Origin: a virus
Strand: one strand, 5' to 3'
Virus record (IMG/VR): IMGVR_UViG_3300025305_000078
Span: 1 to 31,891 of that record
Length of the DNA stretch: 31,891 bases
Each line of letters opens with the position of its first letter. Position 1 is the first letter of the stretch. This document shows, in pieces, positions 14,679 to 21,650 of this stretch. Position numbers and translations under genes: made by a program. The notes under the pieces were generated by a model, which saw only the letters and a program-made list of their open reading frames with translations, was not told where the DNA came from and searched no databases.

Positions 14679-14836
14679 GCTTCCTCCCTCGTACTTTCCT
14701 CGGCCTGCCGGGCTTCCTCCGCCTGTTCCTTGGCTACCCGCTCCCTGGCCTGAGCGTTGGTTTCTGCGAAGCTGGCCTCTATTAGGTCGGATTGTTCGGT
14801 TAATTCGGACCCTGGTATAGGTTCGGGGTCTGGCAT
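14675..14836 (-). CDS. Small acidic/charged 53-residue protein
   Basis: ATG 14836, behind GGGAGG at seven bases, encodes MPDPEPIPGSELTEQSDLIE and then a long charged helix (ARERVAKEQAEEARQAEEST). The TGA overlaps the next ATG. It begins four bases after the minor head protein gene. Composition suggests a coiled coil. No function recognised; it is too short for most gene callers. Confidence 0.7.
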   Translation of the reverse strand: MPDPEPIPGSELTEQSDLIEASFAETNAQARERVAKEQAEEARQAEESTREEA

Positions 14837-14840
14837 AATT

Positions 14841-16586
14841 TTACCTCCCGGTTAATGTCTCCCGAAATACCGTATTTACTTGCCTAATATCGATGTGTAA
14901 TACAACAGCCTCGGACTGTCTAGCGGTTGCCTCCCTGGTGATTTCCCGCCGTAATCCTAGAACCTCAAACCGCCCAGCTAAGATGCGTTCCCGTTCCCCT
15001 CCAGCACTAATATACGTGCTAATTGGCTCGATGTTCAACCCCCTGGCCCCGGACTCAACATTAAAGACAACGGACGCTTCCGTTTCTGACACTCCAGTCC
15101 CCGCAAATGACTTTCCTTTATCCAAACTCGTAGACCAGCTTGATATCTGGGTCTCAAAATTTTTCCCGATTGCATATTCCGCCTCAAAGTCTGCAACGGT
15201 TTTACCCTCCACCCGGATACCCCTATAAAGGGGCTTGTCTATCCTAGGGGCCACAGATACAGCTTCGGCTATTGTGGCCCCTGTTCGCTCTGGCCCGGTT
15301 AGATTGGATACGTCGCTACCGTCTACCCACCACCTGGCCCCGGTCCTCATTCGTTCATTCCCGCCAGTGGTCCAATGGTTTATGGCTCCTACTAGGTCGT
15401 CTCCATCGGGAGTGTCGGCCATAGTCTTAACATTGGTTGTAATTATATTATGAGCATCGCCACCATCCAGAGGGCTTGGTAACGTATCTATCTGGGCGGC
15501 TGGTTGGCTAAATCGGCTCTGTGGGGGCTTTACGGGCCTCGGCCTACCCAGGGGCCGGGTAACCGCCGACTTGCCCCAGATGGGGGAGTCCAGGACCATG
15601 ACAAAGTCGTCGAACCCGATGGTCCCGTTCTGCCATTGGCGATACCGTTCCTTCCCCAGCATGTCCCGCTGTACCGACGAGGGCTGCCGGTCGAACCACT
15701 GTTTAGCCGACTCCGGTGGGGTCAGGTCCTCCGGTACGTCCAGCCCCAGGTCGGCGTAGGTGACCGTTACCGGGACCATAGCGCATCGGCATCCTGGGTG
15801 GCTGTCGATGGGTTCGTTCGTCTCGTATTGTTTCCCGTCCAGGGACAGACAGGCCGGACAGGTCCTCCCGTCCTTGGAGGCCGACCGCTGCCAGCCCTTA
15901 ACGACGGCCTTGTTGCTTTCGTAAGTCGCCCTGGTGGACTCCCGGTAGGCCCGGAGAGTTTCCGTCCGGCTAATCAGCAAGGACCGGGTCAACCCCAAAC
16001 CAGTCTTGTCGGTGATAAGGGCTGCCGTCTTGCGGGGGGAGAACCCCCTGGCTATCCCCTGGGATATGCCCTCCGTGACACCCTGAGCCGTATCCTGGCC
16101 CAATGGGGCCAATAGCCGACCCAGAGGCGCACCATCACCGGAGATGCCCGCAAACGCCTCCACAGCGCCAGCAGGGAGGGTATTCCATTCCACCCCTACC
16201 GCCGCCAAGGTATCGGTGCTTATCCCCACCGGGAGGCGGGCATCGACGGTGGACCGGACCCCTGCCTCGGCTATCCCTACCGCGTCCCGTTGGGCCTGGG
16301 TGATTAGGTCCCCGGCGTCAACGGCAAACTTGGCAACGTCCCGCTCTACCTGGGCTATCAAGGCCCTGTACCGCTTGAGACGCTGCGTCTGGGCAAAGGT
16401 AAGGTCCTTTTCGGCGACCTCCGCCAGTAGAAGGGCAATCTCGCTCTGAATCCCTCGGTGGATGGGTATGTAGCGCCGGATCATTTCGGCAGCGGCTTGT
16501 TGCTCCCTGCCAAGAACAGCGGCCCGGAACTTGCGAACAGACGCTACGGCTTCCGGCTCAGGCATGTATCCATTCCCAGTAGCCAT
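14841..16586 (-). CDS. Minor head protein fused to ADP-ribosyltransferase domain
   Basis: A 581-residue protein. The N-terminal two-thirds match the Mu gpF/SPP1 gp7 minor head family: FSPRKTAALITDKTGLGLTR, SRTETLRAYRESTRATYESN at about 206-225, and a zinc-binding set CPAC (243-246) with HPGCRC (263-268). This protein sits inside the prohead near the portal and enters the cell with DNA in related phages. The C-terminal part carries the three ADP-ribosyltransferase motifs of the R-S-E class: YRGIR with R455, SWSTS at 483-487, and the ExE loop E531-R-E533. These are the catalytic residues of VIP2/ARTC-type enzymes, which transfer ADP-ribose from NAD to a protein. ATG 16586 overlaps the previous gene by 29 bases; ATG 16565 is an alternative start. 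Injection of the enzyme with DNA is inference. Confidence 0.88.
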   Translation of the reverse strand: MATGNGYMPEPEAVASVRKFRAAVLGREQQAAAEMIRRYIPIHRGIQSEIALLLAEVAEKDLTFAQTQRLKRYRALIAQVERDVAKFAVDAGDLITQAQRDAVGIAEAGVRSTVDARLPVGISTDTLAAVGVEWNTLPAGAVEAFAGISGDGAPLGRLLAPLGQDTAQGVTEGISQGIARGFSPRKTAALITDKTGLGLTRSLLISRTETLRAYRESTRATYESNKAVVKGWQRSASKDGRTCPACLSLDGKQYETNEPIDSHPGCRCAMVPVTVTYADLGLDVPEDLTPPESAKQWFDRQPSSVQRDMLGKERYRQWQNGTIGFDDFVMVLDSPIWGKSAVTRPLGRPRPVKPPQSRFSQPAAQIDTLPSPLDGGDAHNIITTNVKTMADTPDGDDLVGAINHWTTGGNERMRTGARWWVDGSDVSNLTGPERTGATIAEAVSVAPRIDKPLYRGIRVEGKTVADFEAEYAIGKNFETQISSWSTSLDKGKSFAGTGVSETEASVVFNVESGARGLNIEPISTYISAGGERERILAGRFEVLGLRREITREATARQSEAVVLHIDIRQVNTVFRETLTGR

Positions 16587-17058
16587 CTGCTCCGAAATGT
16601 TTAGCTGTCTTGCGCCCCAAATTGTCTGGCGTGTAAGTTTCCCCTAGCGGATGGTTTGCAGGGGGTTCCAAAATGTTGTCGGTACCCCCTCGATGATACG
16701 GTCTATCAAAGGAACACGACACATCATTGGGAGACTCTTCGGCTTCAATACGCGGACGTTCCCATCCATAAGGACCCACGGACCGCTTACGCCGCCGCTT
16801 GGGCCGATCTATAGCCGGAAATTGGGCTGGAGGCGGGCGGTGGAGGCGGGCGTGTGCTCTGGCAAGGATACGGCTTCGTTCTCTAGCCTTTTTCAGTTCC
16901 TGGTCTGATATCATGCCCGTTGGATTGACCACTAATTCATATCCAACAGACCCTTCAAAATACATGCGCCCCTGAGGCCAGGCAATGGCGTAAAGCCGAC
17001 CAAGATATGTGCCTGTAATAGGCAATGCCCAGGCTTCCCCCTCAGGATAATCAGGCAT
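16558..17058 (-). CDS. Hypothetical protein (166 residues)
   Basis: ATG 17058 overlaps the upstream stop (ATGCCTGA). The N-terminal half has strands TYLGRLYAIAWPQGRMYFEG and a helix (QELKKARERSRILARAHARL); the middle is strongly basic (RPKRRRKRSVGPYGWERPR). The C-terminus includes FDRPYHRGGTDNIL and ends with WEWIHA. A basic patch suggests nucleic acid binding or contact with packaged DNA. No family recognised. It is coupled to the minor head gene downstream. Confidence 0.6.
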   Translation of the reverse strand: MPDYPEGEAWALPITGTYLGRLYAIAWPQGRMYFEGSVGYELVVNPTGMISDQELKKARERSRILARAHARLHRPPPAQFPAIDRPKRRRKRSVGPYGWERPRIEAEESPNDVSCSFDRPYHRGGTDNILEPPANHPLGETYTPDNLGRKTAKHFGADGYWEWIHA

Positions 17059-17218
17059 AGAACTGGCCCACCATGAGCATAGCCAACCGGACTACCTCCT
17101 GGTAGCGGTCTTTGGGGCAGCCAAATTCGTCAAAGCTGCCCGGCTCATACCAATCCGCCGATGCGACAGCGTCAATGGCTTCCTGCCGCTGAATGGCCCA
17201 GCCCAGTGTCTTATCCAT
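17051..17218 (-). CDS. Small 55-residue protein
   Basis: ATG 17218, with GGGAG eight bases upstream, encodes MDKTLGWAIQRQEAIDAVAS... and stops at TGA 17053-17051, overlapping the next ATG by eight bases. Its start overlaps the end of the preceding zinc-ribbon frame (ATGGATAA). The content is helical, with one cysteine. The ribosome site and tight coupling on both sides support it. Function unknown. Confidence 0.7.
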   Translation of the reverse strand: MDKTLGWAIQRQEAIDAVASADWYEPGSFDEFGCPKDRYQEVVRLAMLMVGQFYA

Positions 17219-17407
17219 CTATCGCTCTCCCATCCTCACCAACCTGGTCTGGGAAACATGCTGGGCAGAACCAAACGTAGGGCCCCCGGACCAGTTGGAC
17301 CCGGTGTTCTATACACCAGCGCCCGGCCCTACCGGTCCCAGTCCCTTTGCTACGTCGCATTCCGCACAGTCCATTACCATCCAGAGTCCACGAGGGTTAC
17401 CGATCAC
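17211..17407 (-). pseudogene. Zinc-ribbon gene, either -1 frameshifted or broken
   Basis: Two overlapping frames look coding. The first (from GTG 17407 or ATG 17380 to TAG 17309) ends well before it completes a fold and contains DCAECDVAKG. The second frame, open to TAA 17211, continues TGTGRAGRWCIEHRVQLVRG and WFCPACFPDQ. Joined at the shared AAAGGGA they would make one zinc ribbon with Cys pairs CAEC, CIEH and CPAC. The heptamer A AAG GGA at 17348-17342 is in the X XXY YYZ phase for a -1 slip. Either this is programmed frameshifting, an indel in the phage, or an assembly error. The start codon is uncertain: no strong ribosome site precedes either candidate. Confidence 0.5.
17342..17348 (-). 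promoter_or_regulatory. Candidate slippery heptamer AAAGGGA
   Basis: Codons read GCA AAG GGA on the minus strand, so A AAG GGA occurs in the correct phase for -1 slippage. After slippage the next codons ACT GGG ACC continue the zinc-ribbon text in the second frame. A 7-bp stem (CTGGTGT with ACACCGG, allowing one G-T pair) lies about 25 bases downstream. A G-rich second triplet is less common in known efficient sites than A- or U-rich ones. Confidence 0.45.
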
Positions 17408-17434
17408 GCGCTTGCCCGTGTCGTCGCACCACGG

Positions 17435-17551
17435 TCAATTAGGCTTGAGATGGTTCCGAGCCCGCTCGACCAAGTCATCCCAGAACTGCCACCGGGTTAG
17501 CCAGTTGAACCCCAGGATGAGGTATGCCAGTGCCGTCTTTAGTTGTTTCAT
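17435..17551 (-). CDS. Micro membrane protein 2 (38 residues)
   Basis: ATG 17551 overlaps the stop of the previous micro-gene (TGATG). The text MKQLKTALAYLILGFNWLTR has a short hydrophobic helix, then WQFWDDLVERARNHLKPN, an amphipathic tail. It forms a coupled pair with the preceding 43-residue protein. Small hydrophobic pairs may be holin- or spanin-like, but lysis genes are not otherwise visible here. The frame continues past the TGA with PWCDDTGKRV, discussed separately. Confidence 0.6.
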   Translation of the reverse strand: MKQLKTALAYLILGFNWLTRWQFWDDLVERARNHLKPN

Positions 17552-17682
17552 CACAACCCCCAACCAGGGTGTTTCCAGAATGGGCCGCAGACCTGGGGAA
17601 GTAACACACCTACGCCAAGGCCGAACGCCCACACCAGGATAACGGTCCAGATCACAGCTAAGGTTCCCCACAGTTTAGCCAT
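17551..17682 (-). CDS. Micro membrane protein 1 (43 residues)
   Basis: ATG 17682 overlaps the portal stop (TAATG). The product MAKLWGTLAVIWTVILVWAF continues with GLGVGVLLPQVCGPFWKHPG and is dominated by one transmembrane helix of about 24 residues. Its TGA overlaps the next ATG (TGATG). It is too short for most gene callers. A single helix with a short tail could be a holin-like, superinfection-exclusion or capsid-associated membrane peptide; the sequence does not decide between these. Confidence 0.65.
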   Translation of the reverse strand: MAKLWGTLAVIWTVILVWAFGLGVGVLLPQVCGPFWKHPGWGL

Positions 17683-19136
17683 TATGGGGTCCCGCCCTCA
17701 ATGTTCCCGGCCGTGAACCCCCTAAGTATCTCAGCACCAACGTTTGCATCCCGAACCTTGGTGGCCGTCTGATCCTCCAGCATTCGGTCAATCTGTTCCT
17801 GGTCGTAGCCCATCTCCCGCCATAGCTGTTCCTGGGACACCCCCAGGGCGGCTTTCTTTTCCAACGACTCCAGGAACGCTACCTCGTTGCGGGTGTTGGG
17901 ATCATCCCAGCCTACTTCAAACCGCTCAGTGAGTTCTCCCACCGACTGGCCGAACGTTTCCTGGACTTTGAGGGCGAAGGCCATAACGTCCTCCCACCCA
18001 TTGCCGAACCGGACCTGTCGGTCCTTGGCCTTGGCTATCAACCCCGACTCCGCCGTTTTAAGGGCCTCCCCGGACGGCGCACCGCCCATTAGCTGGAATA
18101 GGTACTGGGGGGTCCGGGTAGTGCCAGCGATGTGCTGAACCAGGGCGTCCATAGTCTTGAGGGCCCCCTCCGGGCTGTCTGCCGGGATAGTGCCAACCTT
18201 GGAGGTCCCTCCCTCATCGTCGGACTTCATGCTCCAGAACGCGCCTGGAATCATATCAACCGCTGTTCTGTCCAGGTTCATGTCCACCACGTAGGCCCGA
18301 CCAAACCCGGCGTTGTCGTTAATCATCGCCAGGTCAATCAACGTCTTGTTGAGTAGATCCTGGATATGTATGGCGTTCCGTAGTTCGGACTGCCCGAAGT
18401 CTGACCCGGCTGGCTTGTTGCGGAAGTGGAAGATGTTGACGCCCATTGGCTGCCCGGCCTTGTCCAACCAGGGCTGGGGCCAGCCTTCCTCCCCTGGGTC
18501 CCGGTGTTTCTGCCAGACGGTATCCTTGGGCCCTACAGCGTACTTCTCTATCCGGTCTGGATAGTACAGGTTTAGACGGGTTAGCATGTCTTCCCCGATG
18601 GGACGCTCAACCCATTTTTTGCTTGCCATGTCGATGCGCCTGGTGGCCTCGTTGTAGTGGGGGATGATGGTCTCAGGAAGCTGGTGGGTTATGAATACCC
18701 GGCCTTCCTGGGGGTCCCAGTCCACCAGGACGTAAGAATCGCCCACCATGACCGACTCGGTGTGGACTATGCTATGGGTCTCATCCATGCGGTTGGCTTG
18801 CCAGGTATTCCAGGCCCACTCTGCCACGGGCTTAGAGTCCCCGTCCTCGTTGGTCCCGAAGGACGTAACCATAAGCCGCTCGGCCAAGGCGTCGACCACG
18901 ACCTCCATAAAGTTGTCCCGGAACTTCAAGTCCCCGCTGTTAAGACCGCTGTTGAGGAACTTTTTTAGCCGGTCGGTTAACTCGGTCGGGTGATCCCCGC
19001 CGTAATACCGGCGGAACAAAGCGTAGTCGGCCCGGCGCTCGGCCTCCATCTTCTGGAGCCAATCGTTAAGGGCCACCATGTTGGGGTCCCCAAAGGACAA
19101 CCCGTTGACGAATACCTCAACTGCTTGGAGTACCAT
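17682..19136 (-). CDS. Portal protein, SPP1 gp6-like
   Basis: A 484-residue protein with ATG 19136, GGGAGG nine bases upstream, overlapping the LuxR-type gene end by 20 bases. It begins with LNDWLQKMEAERRADYALFR and YYGGDHP; then comes FRDNFMEVVVDALAERLMVTSF, followed by strands VGDSYVLVDWDPQEGRVFI. The centre has NIFHFRNKPAGSDFGQSELR, then LLNKTLIDLAMINDNAG, and the channel-side region TPQYLFQLMGGAPSGEALK. These are typical marks of SPP1-type portal proteins, dodecameric rings at one capsid vertex through which DNA is packaged and ejected. Length is usual. Preceded by terminase and followed by head genes. Confidence 0.92.
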   Translation of the reverse strand: MVLQAVEVFVNGLSFGDPNMVALNDWLQKMEAERRADYALFRRYYGGDHPTELTDRLKKFLNSGLNSGDLKFRDNFMEVVVDALAERLMVTSFGTNEDGDSKPVAEWAWNTWQANRMDETHSIVHTESVMVGDSYVLVDWDPQEGRVFITHQLPETIIPHYNEATRRIDMASKKWVERPIGEDMLTRLNLYYPDRIEKYAVGPKDTVWQKHRDPGEEGWPQPWLDKAGQPMGVNIFHFRNKPAGSDFGQSELRNAIHIQDLLNKTLIDLAMINDNAGFGRAYVVDMNLDRTAVDMIPGAFWSMKSDDEGGTSKVGTIPADSPEGALKTMDALVQHIAGTTRTPQYLFQLMGGAPSGEALKTAESGLIAKAKDRQVRFGNGWEDVMAFALKVQETFGQSVGELTERFEVGWDDPNTRNEVAFLESLEKKAALGVSQEQLWREMGYDQEQIDRMLEDQTATKVRDANVGAEILRGFTAGNIEGGTP

Positions 19137-19365
19137 TGGGCGCTACCTCCCGGTGTTCCTCACTTAATCCCAGATGGATTAGAGTCGCCATCACCCTAGA
19201 GTGGGTGTCTGGCCTATTTGTTAACTCCAACTTGTGGAATATGAGATTGCAGTAGTTCTCTACTGCCCTGATGGATATTGTCAGCCGATCCGCTATAACC
19301 CGGTTGTTCGCGCCTGTAGCTACCTCGGCCAGTACCTCCGTTTCCCTAGGTGTTAACTGAATCAT
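19117..19365 (-). CDS. LuxR/GerE-type HTH protein (82 residues)
   Basis: ATG 19365 has GGGGAGG seven bases upstream and overlaps the previous stop (ATGA). The whole protein is a LuxR C-terminal DNA-binding domain: LTPRETEVLAEVATGANNR, VIADRLTISIRAVENYCNL, FHKLELTNR. The conserved Leu-Thr-x-Arg-Glu-x-Glu-Val-Leu opening and the helix with VEN are diagnostic. It lacks a sensor domain. Stand-alone GerE-like proteins can activate or repress promoters; in this phage it may control late genes or host genes. Its place between terminase and portal is uncommon. Confidence 0.8.
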   Translation of the reverse strand: MIQLTPRETEVLAEVATGANNRVIADRLTISIRAVENYCNLIFHKLELTNRPDTHSRVMATLIHLGLSEEHREVAPNGTPSS

Positions 19366-19586
19366 ACCGGTACCTCCCCGGTGATCCCAGGCCGCCAAGG
19401 GACGTGATAGATCACTGCCGTTAGTTCAAGCCGGAAGTCTCCGGTTAGTTGCTCCGGGTCGCTCTCAAGCGTTGGAACGTACCGGGCTAGATGCTGGGGG
19501 ACAAGCTCCCCGGTCTCTATCCGGTGGATGGTCTCATGGAGGATGCGAACGAGGTTATCCCTGGGGGACGGTGCCGGCTGGATCAT
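19362..19586 (-). CDS. Small 74-residue protein
   Basis: ATG 19586 overlaps the previous stop (ATGA), GAGAAAG lies upstream. The text is helical at the start (RDNLVRILHETIHRIETGEL) and strand-like later (DFRLELTAVIYHVPW). It ends GEVPV at TGA 19362, coupled to the LuxR-type gene. No domain recognised. The tight coupling suggests it is translated with the regulator. Confidence 0.6.
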   Translation of the reverse strand: MIQPAPSPRDNLVRILHETIHRIETGELVPQHLARYVPTLESDPEQLTGDFRLELTAVIYHVPWRPGITGEVPV

Positions 19587-19945
19587 GACGTAGCTTTCTC
19601 GGCTTTTTGGACGTCATAGCCATGGTAACGTTCGTAAACTGGCAGTAACACATCATTCCACAGCGGTTTGACTTCCTCCATCACAGATGCGTATGTGAGA
19701 TGTTCAAAGGAACACCGACGCACCATTTCCTCCGCACACCGAATTGCTAGGCTCTGGTCAATGAATGGCTCGCCGATTCGATACCCGGTCGGCTCATGGG
19801 TAATTGAATATTGGGCGTCCCCATGCTCCCGACTCCGCCCGATGTGTGCTATCGCCAATCCCTCCCCCACCCTGATTCCAGGGCGCGGCTCCAATACCCC
19901 ATCTGGCGGGGTTGCTATCACCAATGCGATCTGTTTAGTTTTCAC
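19583..19945 (-). CDS. Hypothetical protein after terminase (120 residues)
   Basis: GTG 19945 (VKTKQIALVIATPPDG), behind GAGG at eight bases, begins shortly after the terminase stop. The longer frame to 20083 is a shadow of terminase. The body has mixed strand and helix: AIAHIGRSREHGDAQYSI, YRIGEPFIDQSLAIRCAEEM and VMEEVKPLWNDVLLPVYERY. It ends KAEKATS with TGA overlapping the next ATG. Function unknown. Confidence 0.6.
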   Translation of the reverse strand: MKTKQIALVIATPPDGVLEPRPGIRVGEGLAIAHIGRSREHGDAQYSITHEPTGYRIGEPFIDQSLAIRCAEEMVRRCSFEHLTYASVMEEVKPLWNDVLLPVYERYHGYDVQKAEKATS

Positions 19946-19955
19946 GACAATAACC

Positions 19956-21470
19956 TCACTCTGGAATAATCCCGGTGTCGGTGTCAACGTACCGCTCCGC
20001 AGTATGCCCCATGGCGTTGTTGGAGGCCGTCTGGGCGTACCGGTCCATACGGGTGCTTTTCTTGGCTGCGCCCACGTAGGCAAAGGTCATTGCCAAGGCG
20101 TCAGCCTCATCTGGGCTAGGGGCCCCGCGTTCCTTCATTTTTACCTTGCTTTCCAACCGGATCGTACTGTCTCGCTGTAGTTCATAGGTCCGGGTCGTTA
20201 TCTGTGATATTAGGGCGTCGTCGTTCTCTATGTCAAGAATATCAAACGCTTGCCTCATGCGCCACCATGCCTCTGCGATCCGGTTGAAGTACCGGGTAGG
20301 CCGGTGGGCCCTGGCCCCGCCAACAAAGGGTATCAACTTGACCCGGTTATTAAGGCCCCGTCGGGCGAACGTTTCTCTGCACATATCGAACACCCCGGCC
20401 CCCACCCCCACGGTGTCGATTACGACCGTCTCTATGAGGGGGTCTCCCTCGACCAGTTCCAGGACTTTACCGGCCAGATGGGTGGTAGGCCGTCCGTTGA
20501 TCTTGTAGACCTTCCTGGCGACTGCGCCCTGGCGGCGGTAGATCACCGAGTCATCTTCCCCGAACCGGGCCACGTCGACCCCCAGAACCGCCTCCGCCCC
20601 AGCCAGTTGCACCGTCCTCTGAACCGCTGCCTCCGCCTGGGCTAGGTTGATGATGGCATCCTCGGTATTGTCCGGGAACTCCCCTAGAACCCTGGCCTTG
20701 TATACCGGGCTGTTCTCCCCAAACCTGTCCTTCCATCCCTGGATGGACGCGATGGTCGCCAGACCGGGCACTACGATGCGGCCCTCGGTAACGTTAGGGC
20801 TATCGAAGGCCGAGACGGTTATGGGGTTGTAGAGTTCCCGAAACTGGTTAAAGGACCGGTAGAACTCCCCGGCGGTCGCCAGGGGGTTGCCGGTAAGGAT
20901 CAGCCGTTCTGGGCCTAGGCTTAGTAGCGCCTCAATCTCTGTGTCCTCGACAGCCTGGGCCTCAGTTACTATGACCAGCATGTGGGGGCTATGGAAGCCT
21001 TGAATACCCGACCCCGTCCCCCCAGCGTCGGCGCTAAAGCCCTGGGCGTACCTGGTGTCACTTATCTCGTACCGGGCTGCCCTGGGGTACATATAGCCGG
21101 GGAGGCCCCCTACGGCGCCCCTGTAGCCTTCCCTGGTGTTCCTCCAGATAATGTCGGACACCTGCCGGGACGTGGGCCCGTAGACGATGGTTATGGCCTC
21201 ATCGTGGACATATTGCCACCAGAGGACCAGCCGCCCGGTCGTAAAGTCCTTGCCGGTAGAATTAGCCCCCTTGACCGTGGTCTGAGTGTGGTTTTTGAGA
21301 GACCAGGCAATCTCAGCCTGTTTGTCGGTCAATAGACTGCATTGTAACTTGTACCGGAGGAACCATTCCGGGTCGTCCCAGGCATGGCGCCGGTCGTCGT
21401 ACTCCCCGCCCTCCAGATGGGCCACCCGTACCAGGCTGTCCCAGTTGACCGGATTAACTAACTGAGTCAA
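19956..21470 (-). CDS. terL: Terminase large subunit
   Basis: A 504-residue packaging motor protein starting at TTG 21470, with GGAG seven bases upstream. The ATPase half has Walker A at 68-74 (GANSTGK), Walker B at about 164-170 (MLVIVTE) and motif III LTGN at 192-195. The nuclease half has GVDVARFGEDDS with D299, VVIDTVGVGAG with D352, and SPDEADALAM with D454 and D457, the three acidic positions of the RNase-H-like fold. It translocates DNA into the prohead and cuts the concatemer. The Walker A ends GKD rather than GKS/T, a known terminase variation. It sits directly before the portal cluster; the small subunit is about 2.5 kb upstream. Confidence 0.95.
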   Translation of the reverse strand: MTQLVNPVNWDSLVRVAHLEGGEYDDRRHAWDDPEWFLRYKLQCSLLTDKQAEIAWSLKNHTQTTVKGANSTGKDFTTGRLVLWWQYVHDEAITIVYGPTSRQVSDIIWRNTREGYRGAVGGLPGYMYPRAARYEISDTRYAQGFSADAGGTGSGIQGFHSPHMLVIVTEAQAVEDTEIEALLSLGPERLILTGNPLATAGEFYRSFNQFRELYNPITVSAFDSPNVTEGRIVVPGLATIASIQGWKDRFGENSPVYKARVLGEFPDNTEDAIINLAQAEAAVQRTVQLAGAEAVLGVDVARFGEDDSVIYRRQGAVARKVYKINGRPTTHLAGKVLELVEGDPLIETVVIDTVGVGAGVFDMCRETFARRGLNNRVKLIPFVGGARAHRPTRYFNRIAEAWWRMRQAFDILDIENDDALISQITTRTYELQRDSTIRLESKVKMKERGAPSPDEADALAMTFAYVGAAKKSTRMDRYAQTASNNAMGHTAERYVDTDTGIIPE

Positions 21471-21606
21471 GGACTATCTCCATCAGCATGCCGCCAGCCG
21501 CCACGACAGCCCGCTCCAAGGGGCCATTTTTATCGACTTTATCCCAAAACCTAGCTTTGTCATTGCCATAAGTATATTGGTTGTGCCTGAGTATGGCGTC
21601 AGTCAC
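21454..21606 (-). CDS. Small 50-residue protein upstream of terminase
   Basis: GTG 21606 has AAGGAG seven bases upstream, a near-ideal ribosome site. The product VTDAILRHNQYTYGNDKARF continues WDKVDKNGPLERAVVAAGG, and stops at TAA 21454 inside the terminase start region (overlap 17). The FWDKVDKNGP text resembles the opening of some phage HNH/AP2 proteins, but no catalytic part follows, so this may be coincidence. Ribosome site and coupling support a real gene. Confidence 0.65.
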   Translation of the reverse strand: MTDAILRHNQYTYGNDKARFWDKVDKNGPLERAVVAAGGMLMEIVLDSVS

Positions 21607-21650
21607 GGCGTAGCTCCTTGATGGCACAGTACCTTACTCGGTCTATAGAC

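Noticed and set aside
17193-17642. Plus-strand frame of 149 codons across the zinc-ribbon region
   Set aside because: All neighbours are on the minus strand, where two frames show cysteine patterns; the plus-strand product has no ribosome site or family pattern.
21454-21606. Similarity of FWDKVDKNGP to the opening of HNH proteins
   Set aside because: The protein is only 50 residues and has no HNH residues after this motif; the likeness is too short to name a function.
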